DNA from: Clostridia bacterium
Lineage (GTDB): Bacteria; Bacillota; Clostridia; Oscillospirales; CAG-272
DNA: 46,131 nt
NCBI GenBank assembly: GCA_017456905.1
Contig: JAFTIL010000020.1
Coordinates: 1-46,131, forward strand
Direction of reading: 5' to 3'
A model generated the notes under the pieces. That model was given only the letters and a program-made list of their open reading frames with translations, ran no database searches and was not told the origin of the DNA. Positions 41,420 to 46,131 of this stretch are shown here, piece after piece. The translations under genes and the position numbers were made by a program. Positions within the stretch are counted from its first letter, which is position 1, and the number at the start of each line of letters is the position of its first letter.

Positions 41420-42823
41420 ATGACAGTCAGCGGACTGCCCGTCATCCCCGAGACCGTCACGGTCCATTTAGGCGCGCCAAGTGCCTCCGCCCCCAACGTG
41501 ACGCTCCCCTTTGCGGACTACATCGCCAACGTAGCCTCCAGCGAGATCTATCCCACCTGGCCCGAAAATGCTATCCGCGCCAACGTCTACGCCCAGATCT
41601 CCTACACCCTCAACCGCATCTACACCGAATTCTACCGCTCCCGCGGGTATGATTTTGATATCACCAACTCCATTGCCAATGACCAGTCCTTCGTCAACGG
41701 ACGGGAGATCTTTTCCAACGTCCGTGAGATCGTGGATGAGATCTTCAACGACTATCTCCGCCGTCAAGGAACCATAGAGCCCCTGTTCGCCCAATACTGC
41801 GACGGGGTGGAGGTCACCTGCCCCGGCCTCTCTCAATGGGGAACGGTCACTTTGGCCAATCAAGGACTGACCCCTTATGAGATCGTCAGAAACTACTACG
41901 GTAACGACGTTGATATTGTTCAGAATGCCCCCGTGGGAGTGGTAGGCTCCTCCGCACCGTCCACGCCCTTGCGGCTGGGTAGCTTTGGAGAGGACGTGAG
42001 GCTTTTGCAGATCCGCCTCAACCGCATCTCCAACAATTACCCGGGCATTCCCAAAATTGCTTTTACCGACGGTATTTTCACTTACGACACCGAGGCGGCG
42101 GTGAGAGCCTTCCAGGAGATTTTTGATCTGACACCCGACGGCATCGTGGGTAACGGCACCTGGTTTGCCGTTTTGCGCATCTATAATGCGGTCAAACGGC
42201 TGAACAGCCTGAACTCTGAGGGTTTGCAGTTTGAAGAGCTGCCCCGTGAGTTTTCCACGACCTTGTCTCAGGGAGACCGCGGACGGCAGGTAGCCATCGT
42301 GCAATACTACATAGACTATCTCTCAGCCTATTACGATACCATCCCGTCCCTATCCATAGACGGTGTCTACGGTGATGCCACCCGAAACGCGGTGTTGGCG
42401 GTACAGCGCACCTTTGGCCTGCCCGAGGACGGCATTCTGGGTGAGCAGACCTGGAACGCCATCGCCAACGCTTATTACGGGATCATCAGCCGTATCCCCG
42501 TGACCTTCACCGAAGGAAATATCGTTCCTTATCAAGGCATTGTCCTGCGTCAGGGCGCCGAGGCCGAGACAGTTCGTATTCTTCAGGAATATCTCAACTA
42601 CATTTCAAATTATATTCCCGAGATCCCCTCTGTGTCCCCTACGGGGTATTTCGGACCTCAGACCCAGCAGGCCGTGGAGGCCTTTCAGCGGCTGTACGGT
42701 CTGCCCGTGACGGGCTACGTAGAGGCCGTTACTTGGGACAGTATCGCCGATCTCTACAGCGACCTCTACGTAGGCAACAGACTGAGTGACGGACAATTCC
42801 CCGGCAGAGACGTGGGCGAATGA
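41420..42823 (+). CDS. SpoIID-like domain fused to three peptidoglycan-binding domains
   Basis: This 467-aa protein starts with a SpoIID-type region (about 25-175): VASSEIYPTWPENAIRANVY aligns with the motif carrying the catalytic Glu of SpoIID, and CPGLSQWGTVTLANQGLTPY with its C-terminal signature. Three PG_binding_1 repeats follow (about 190-265, 285-360, 370-450), each with the pattern G..V..LQ..L..  then DGIFTYDTEAAVRAFQ, DGVYGDATRNAVLAVQ or TGYFGPQTQQAVEAFQ. SpoIID is a lytic transglycosylase for engulfment, but here no signal peptide or anchor is seen, so a spore coat/cortex role from the mother-cell side is likelier. The ATG follows AAAGGAG. Confidence 0.87.
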   Translation: MTVSGLPVIPETVTVHLGAPSASAPNVTLPFADYIANVASSEIYPTWPENAIRANVYAQISYTLNRIYTEFYRSRGYDFDITNSIANDQSFVNGREIFSNVREIVDEIFNDYLRRQGTIEPLFAQYCDGVEVTCPGLSQWGTVTLANQGLTPYEIVRNYYGNDVDIVQNAPVGVVGSSAPSTPLRLGSFGEDVRLLQIRLNRISNNYPGIPKIAFTDGIFTYDTEAAVRAFQEIFDLTPDGIVGNGTWFAVLRIYNAVKRLNSLNSEGLQFEELPREFSTTLSQGDRGRQVAIVQYYIDYLSAYYDTIPSLSIDGVYGDATRNAVLAVQRTFGLPEDGILGEQTWNAIANAYYGIISRIPVTFTEGNIVPYQGIVLRQGAEAETVRILQEYLNYISNYIPEIPSVSPTGYFGPQTQQAVEAFQRLYGLPVTGYVEAVTWDSIADLYSDLYVGNRLSDGQFPGRDVGE

Positions 42824-42836
42824 GAAAGGAGAAACC

Positions 42837-43373
42837 ATGCCAACCAGTCCTTTTGAAAAAGAAGCCATCACTAATCTCCAACGCTATCTCTATCAGCTAT
42901 CCTTTACAGATCCCAACATTCCCCCGGTCCCTGTGGACGGAGTCTACGGGAACAATACCAAAAAGGCCGTCCGCGCCTTTCAGCAGTCACGGGGACTGAC
43001 GTCAACGGGTCAGGTAGACCAAGAAACCTGGGATCTCATTTATCTTGCCTATCTGGAAAGTCTTGAAAGCACGGGCCGCACCGAGCCGCTCTACCTTTTT
43101 CCTCGCAATCCCGAAGCGTATTCCGTAGGGCTTGGAGATGAGGGCTTGATCATCTCGGCTATCCGATATCTGCTCCGCGAGCTTATGATCGACTACGGCG
43201 GCGAGTTCGAAGACATCCCCCTGGCAGGCACCTTCGATACGGTCACCGAGGGAGCGGTCAAGCAATTCCAACAGCTTTTCGGTCTGCCGATCACGGGGCG
43301 GGTAGATCGGGTGACCTGGAACCGCCTGGTCACCGCCCAGAGACCCGAGGCCATAGGCTATCGCGACGAATAA
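42837..43373 (+). CDS. Peptidoglycan-binding protein with two PG_binding_1 domains
   Basis: This 178-aa protein has two repeats (PVDGVYGNNTKKAVRAFQQS at about 34-53 and PLAGTFDTVTEGAVKQFQQL at about 133-152), which should bind cell-wall or cortex peptidoglycan. It has no catalytic domain and no signal peptide. The start at 42837 (MPTSPFEKEAITN) follows AAAGGAG; an in-frame ATG further upstream overlaps the previous gene. Last gene of the operon, ahead of the 43380-43408 terminator. Confidence 0.87.
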   Translation: MPTSPFEKEAITNLQRYLYQLSFTDPNIPPVPVDGVYGNNTKKAVRAFQQSRGLTSTGQVDQETWDLIYLAYLESLESTGRTEPLYLFPRNPEAYSVGLGDEGLIISAIRYLLRELMIDYGGEFEDIPLAGTFDTVTEGAVKQFQQLFGLPITGRVDRVTWNRLVTAQRPEAIGYRDE

Positions 43374-43376
43374 AAA

Positions 43377-43412
43377 ATGCCCCATCCTTGCGTTTTTCAA
43401 GGATGGGGAAAT
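43377..43412. terminator. Bidirectional terminator between peptidoglycan-binding operon and mntP
   Basis: The stem CCCCATCCTTG/CAAGGATGGGG (43380-43408) lies between convergent genes; the minus-strand side is followed by CATTTTTTA. Confidence 0.88.
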
Positions 43413-43417
43413 TCATA

Positions 43418-44002
43418 TCAGAACCAGCTCGTGATGAAGATCTCAAGACCAATGGCAATCAGAATGGCTCCGCCGAAAATGCCTGCCTTGCCTGCGATCT
43501 TGGTACCGACCTGACGGCCGATGAGCAGACCCAAAAGGCAGATCGCAAAGGTCACGGCGGCAATTACCGCAACGGCCAAAAGCGCTTCGTAAAGGTTATA
43601 GTCTGCAATGGTGAAGCCTACCGAAAGGGCGTCGATAGAAGTGGCCACGCCTTGCACTAAAAGGCCGCACAAGCCCACACAATGGGCCTCGGCAGGTTCA
43701 TCCTTGTTTTTGATACCCTCGTACAGCATCTTGCCGCCAATGAAGCCCAAAAGTCCCAGCGCGATCCAAGGGATAAGAGTCTCAAAGGACTTGAAATATT
43801 GAACGATGGTATGGACGCAGAACCAACCGATCATGGGCATGGCTGCCTGAAAGAAAGCAAAAAGTCCCGCCATACCGCACATACGGCGTTTTTTCATATT
43901 GGGTTCGTTAAGTCCATTGGCTAAAGAAACCGAAAAAGCGTCCATAGCCAAGCCTACGCCCAAAAGGATATTCTGAAAAAAGAACAAAAAACCAAGCTTC
44001 AC
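43418..44002 (-). CDS. mntP: MntP-type manganese efflux pump
   Basis: This 194-aa, six-helix membrane protein exports Mn2+. The two family motifs with acidic residues in helices are LAMDAFSVSLANGL and TSIDALSVGF. The most likely start is GTG at 44002 (VKLGFLFFFQNILL), with GAGGAT 5 nt upstream. The longer ATG-started frame would begin inside a leader hairpin at 44024-44043. Promoter at 44057-44085. It is monocistronic. No yybP-ykoY Mn riboswitch is seen; the leader is too short. Confidence 0.92.
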   Translation of the reverse strand: MKLGFLFFFQNILLGVGLAMDAFSVSLANGLNEPNMKKRRMCGMAGLFAFFQAAMPMIGWFCVHTIVQYFKSFETLIPWIALGLLGFIGGKMLYEGIKNKDEPAEAHCVGLCGLLVQGVATSIDALSVGFTIADYNLYEALLAVAVIAAVTFAICLLGLLIGRQVGTKIAGKAGIFGGAILIAIGLEIFITSWF

Positions 44003-44017
44003 GGTAGATCCTCGCAC

Positions 44018-44043
44018 AAAAAACCATGACGCAAAGGTCATGG
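44018..44043 (-). promoter_or_regulatory. Terminator-like hairpin in the mntP leader
   Basis: Minus strand: CCATGAC-CTTTGC-GTCATGG followed by six T, all between the promoter and the mntP ribosome binding site. It resembles an intrinsic terminator but starts only a few nt after the expected transcript start, so it could be an attenuator, a 5' stability element or an accidental fold. Confidence 0.55.
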
Positions 44044-44056
44044 CCGATTTTTTACC

Positions 44057-44085
44057 AGTATATCACAAATGCCGTGATTTGTCAA
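44057..44085 (-). promoter_or_regulatory. Promoter of mntP
   Basis: Minus-strand TTGACA (44080-44085), 17-bp spacer, TATACT (44057-44062). Confidence 0.84.
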
Positions 44086-44256
44086 TAGGGCGGCTGCTCT
44101 TTGCCCATAACCGCCTCATTTTTGTTCGTGGTAAGCTTTTCGCTCAAAGGGCGGTTGCTCGTTCTTTTATGGAGCAGAAAATCTCCTTTGGCATAAATAT
44201 GCAGGCAGTTGGTCGAAATACGCGATATTTTTTCTTTTCTATACCGCAAAACGGAC

Positions 44257-44285
44257 TTGACAAATCCCCAAGAATGGTATATAAT
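44257..44285 (+). promoter_or_regulatory. Promoter of tRNA-Gly
   Basis: TTGACA (44257-44262), 17-bp spacer, TATAAT (44280-44285), 14 bp before the tRNA: perfect consensus. Confidence 0.88.
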
Positions 44286-44299
44286 AGTCGTGTTGTCAT

Positions 44300-44373
44300 G
44301 CGGGTATAGTCTAATGGCAAAACTCCAGCTTCCCAAGCTGGCTATGCGGGTTCGATTCCCGTTACCCGCTCCA
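44300..44373 (+). tRNA. tRNA-Gly (anticodon CCC)
   Basis: This 74-nt cloverleaf has acceptor GCGGGTA/TACCCGC, anticodon stem CCAGC/GCTGG with loop TTCCCAA (anticodon CCC, reading GGG), and T arm CGGG-TTCGATT-CCCG. The discriminator is T and CCA is encoded at 44371-44373. It has its own promoter and terminator. The DNA becomes AT-richer directly after it, as at many integration sites. Confidence 0.97.
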
Positions 44374-44378
44374 TAAAG

Positions 44379-44423
44379 AAACCATAATATTGATACGAAA
44401 AATATCGGTATTATGGTTTTTTT
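44379..44423 (+). terminator. Intrinsic terminator of tRNA-Gly
   Basis: The stem AAACCATAATA/TATTATGGTTT (44379-44419) is followed by a T run. Confidence 0.85.
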
Positions 44424-44476
44424 ATTGCCAAAATGGGGGTATTTTGCCCTTTTTCACAGGTTTTACACCAAAATTG

Positions 44477-44516
44477 AGGCTTGCTAGGAGAGTTTTCGTC
44501 CTTGCAAGCCTTTTTT
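44477..44516 (+). terminator. Orphan terminator-like hairpin
   Basis: AGGCTTGC/GCAAGCCT with an inner AGGA/TCCT extension is followed by TTTTTT. No gene lies between the tRNA terminator and this one, so it may be a relic of a lost gene or the border of an integrated element. Confidence 0.7.
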
Positions 44517-44538
44517 GTTTTTAGGCGTAAAATACAAA

Positions 44539-44584
44539 TCGTTCACTTTATACCCCTTTCGTTCAATTTATGGGGTATCGTTCA
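44539..44584. repeat. Three direct TCGTTCA repeats
   Basis: TCGTTCA occurs at 44539-44545, 44559-44565 and 44578-44584, about 20 bp apart (two helical turns), 26 bp upstream of the -35 of the XRE gene. The even phasing suggests a regulator-binding array. Confidence 0.55.
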
Positions 44585-44609
44585 ATTGCTGATTTGCTGA
44601 ATAAACGAT

Positions 44610-44638
44610 TTGATTTTAGTTGGTTTTTATGGTATAAT
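44610..44638 (+). promoter_or_regulatory. Promoter of the XRE/zinc-ribbon gene
   Basis: TTGATT (44610-44615), 17-bp spacer, TATAAT (44633-44638), followed by a leader of about 125 nt. Confidence 0.72.
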
Positions 44639-44680
44639 ATACTCACTAATAAATAAGAATTTGACCGTCAATTTTTGCTC

Positions 44681-44717
44681 TACCAATGGTTGATTTCTCC
44701 CTACTAAACCATTGGTA
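44681..44717 (+). promoter_or_regulatory. Inverted repeat in the leader of the XRE gene
   Basis: TACCAATGGTT (44681-44691) and its exact complement (44707-44717) flank a 15-bp loop. It is a possible operator for the XRE protein or an RNA hairpin; there is no U run after it. Together with the terminators and TCGTTCA repeats this covers the gene-free 44374-44769 stretch. Confidence 0.5.
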
Positions 44718-44769
44718 GGTGTACTTTGCGAGTAATAACAGCTATACTGTATGCGAAAGGAGGTTGCCT

Positions 44770-45381
44770 ATGGATCAAATCAAGATAGGAAAATTTATTG
44801 CTGAGTGCAGAAAAAAGGTAAATTTAACGCAAATGCAGTTAGCAGAAAAACTAGGAATCACCGATAAAGCCGTATCCAAGTGGGAACGAGGCATGGCAAT
44901 GCCCGATTCTTCGATTATGCTTGAGTTGTGTGATATTTTGAACATAAGTGTAAACGATTTATTGTGTGGGGAGGTAGTTACAATGGATAATTACAACAAA
45001 GAAATGGAAAACAAACTAATTGAAATGTTGAGACAAAAAGAAGAAGCCGACAAGAGATTGCTTAAATTGGAAATCGTCCTTGGAATAATCGCTATCCTGC
45101 CACTTATAGCTGCAGTAATAATTGCAATTATTATTCCGATGGAGGAATGGAAGGCTGGATTGTTCGTTGGACTCAGCCTGCTGCCTCTTTTGATTGCAAC
45201 TCCGTTTGCAATCAAAATTGAGCAAAAGGCCGGATACTATGAATGCTCTAAGTGTGGACACAGATATCTTCCTCGATACAGCAATGTGTTTTTTGCTATG
45301 CACATAAACAGAACAAGGTATATGCGTTGCCCTAAGTGCGGTAAAATGTCTTGGCAGAAAAAAGTGATAAGCAAAGAATAA
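44770..45381 (+). CDS. XRE-family regulator with two membrane helices and C-terminal zinc ribbon
   Basis: This 203-aa protein has an HTH_3 domain at residues 5-65 (MQLAEKLGITDKAVSKWERG), a charged helix at about 74-101, two hydrophobic helices at about 102-123 and 129-148, and a zinc ribbon with C159/C162 and C187/C190. The DNA-binding part and the ribbon would both lie on the cytoplasmic side. The start at 44770 follows AAAGGAGG. It is 10 bp upstream of the CPBP protease gene, a pairing common in clostridial genomes, where the regulator probably controls the membrane protease. Base use is AT-richer than the rest of the window. Confidence 0.88.
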   Translation: MDQIKIGKFIAECRKKVNLTQMQLAEKLGITDKAVSKWERGMAMPDSSIMLELCDILNISVNDLLCGEVVTMDNYNKEMENKLIEMLRQKEEADKRLLKLEIVLGIIAILPLIAAVIIAIIIPMEEWKAGLFVGLSLLPLLIATPFAIKIEQKAGYYECSKCGHRYLPRYSNVFFAMHINRTRYMRCPKCGKMSWQKKVISKE

Positions 45382-45391
45382 GAGGTAGCAA

Positions 45392-46131
45392 ATGATAAGA
45401 TTTTTAAAAGCTTATTGGAAAACACTGTTATTCTTTGCGGTGATAGGGCTTCTTGGCGGTTTCTTCACAGGAATATATATGTTGGATAGCTATCCTGCAG
45501 ATATTAAGCAGCAGCTACTTGACGAACTGAATGCTGCCGGACTCGGTCAAGCTCCCGCTGATATTCTTATGGGTGTCATTACAGCAATCCAATCTGCTGG
45601 TTATGGCATTGTGTTGGGGGCTATCGGTATTTGGCTTGGTAAGAAGACAGGACTTTGGAAAGACGAAAGAACCATAAGCAAAAAGCCTTTGGCTGCTTCC
45701 ATTGTTATTGCTGTTATTGGCGGTCTTGCAATGATTTTACCTGATATGCTGTTCTTTGGCAATTATTCAGATGCAATTATGGATTCCTATGCAGTAAAAC
45801 CAACGATTACATATCTGCTGGCAACCGTGACATATGGTGCGATTATAGAAGAAGTGTTGCTGAGGCTTTTCTGGTTGTCACTAATTGCATTTGTTCTTCA
45901 TAAATTGTTCGGAAATAAGCATGATAAGCCGACGGTTGCAATTTTAGTTGTGGCGAATATGATTGCAGCGCTTTTATTTGCTGCAGGACACCTACCTGCA
46001 ACCGCACAGCTATTTGGGCTGACACCAGTGATAATCGTTAGATGCTTCCTGTTGAATGGCGGCTTGGGTTTGCTATTTGGCTGGTTATACAGAAAATACG
46101 GCTTGCGTTATTCAATGATAGCTCACGGTGG
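45392..46131 (+). CDS. CPBP family intramembrane metalloprotease (partial, cut by right edge)
   Basis: At least 246 residues are present and no stop is reached. The start (MIRFLKAYWKTLL) follows AGAGGT. Several membrane helices are visible. The family motifs are present: EEVLLR (Glu-Glu and Arg), FAAGHLP (FxxxH) and, near the edge, a helix with Asn (FLLNGGLGLLFGWLYRKYG) followed by SMIAHGG. The active site should therefore be intact up to the edge. Members act as CAAX-type proteases or in bacteriocin self-immunity; substrate unknown. It is cotranscribed with the XRE/zinc-ribbon gene. Confidence 0.9.
   Translation, partial: MIRFLKAYWKTLLFFAVIGLLGGFFTGIYMLDSYPADIKQQLLDELNAAGLGQAPADILMGVITAIQSAGYGIVLGAIGIWLGKKTGLWKDERTISKKPLAASIVIAVIGGLAMILPDMLFFGNYSDAIMDSYAVKPTITYLLATVTYGAIIEEVLLRLFWLSLIAFVLHKLFGNKHDKPTVAILVVANMIAALLFAAGHLPATAQLFGLTPVIIVRCFLLNGGLGLLFGWLYRKYGLRYSMIAHG

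Noticed and set aside
44003-44085. yybP-ykoY manganese riboswitch ahead of mntP
   Set aside because: The promoter leaves a leader of only about 50 nt, far too short for that riboswitch, and its conserved loops are absent.
44082-44336. Possible 84-codon minus-strand gene between tRNA-Gly and mntP
   Set aside because: It starts inside the tRNA on the opposite strand, lacks a ribosome binding site and ends in the mntP -35 box; no family resemblance.

Overview
The window looks like a chromosomal segment of an endospore-forming member of the Bacillota, probably an uncultured gut-type clostridium. The evidence is a T-box leader, an mcsA-mcsB-clpC operon, a SpoIID-like protein behind a sigma-K-like promoter, RGG-free Gram-positive style AAAGGAGG ribosome binding sites, and many near-consensus TTGACA-N17-TATAAT promoters. 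No 16S gene or plasmid/phage backbone is present, so the placement is inference.

Layout. 1-577: a palindromic repeat, then a minus-strand T-box leader (probable Trp specifier) whose gene lies off the left edge, and a divergent promoter for a small membrane protein (578-1030). 1049-3948: two tandem TIM-barrel glycosidase-like paralogues. 4055-8152: the most unusual block, two ECF-type sigma factors of almost identical length (539 and 538 aa), each fused to a winged helix and a long unknown C-terminal region, with an XRE regulator between them and a 100-aa partner gene. 8241-8421: a double-hairpin repeat. 8480-10880: a PLP aminotransferase and a glycine/arginine-rich two-pass membrane protein. 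11107-12741: bifunctional NAD(P)HX repair enzyme. 12779-16495: argG, argH and a translationally coupled short-chain dehydrogenase. 16639-16954: a tandem 161-bp repeat. 16955-20654: a heterodimeric ABC exporter with one degenerate ATP site.

20849-28275 is one minus-strand aromatic amino acid operon in the order pheA, aroB, aroC, aroE-aroK fusion, aroQ, aroA, tyrA. It covers every step from DAHP to prephenate and on to phenylpyruvate and 4-hydroxyphenylpyruvate; only DAHP synthase is missing. Two copies of the palindromic repeat sit inside the operon. 28633-32798 is mcsA-mcsB-clpC (protein quality control) without ctsR. 32958-36943 is a two-gene FtsX/MacB-like ABC system. 36980-38176 is a GH43 lipoprotein, 38333-39592 a Y-family DNA polymerase, and 39703-40743 a PduO-like two-domain protein with altered adenosyltransferase residues. 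40950-43373 is a three-gene, probably sporulation-linked, peptidoglycan-binding operon. 43418-44002 is an MntP-type manganese exporter. A tRNA-Gly(CCC) at 44300-44373 marks a switch to AT-richer DNA holding an XRE/zinc-ribbon membrane regulator and a CPBP protease cut by the right edge, which may be the start of an integrated element.

The best candidates for something undescribed are the twin fused sigma factors (4055-8152) and the family of intergenic double-hairpin repeats whose stems change in both arms while staying paired. All functions are read from sequence only; no database search was possible.
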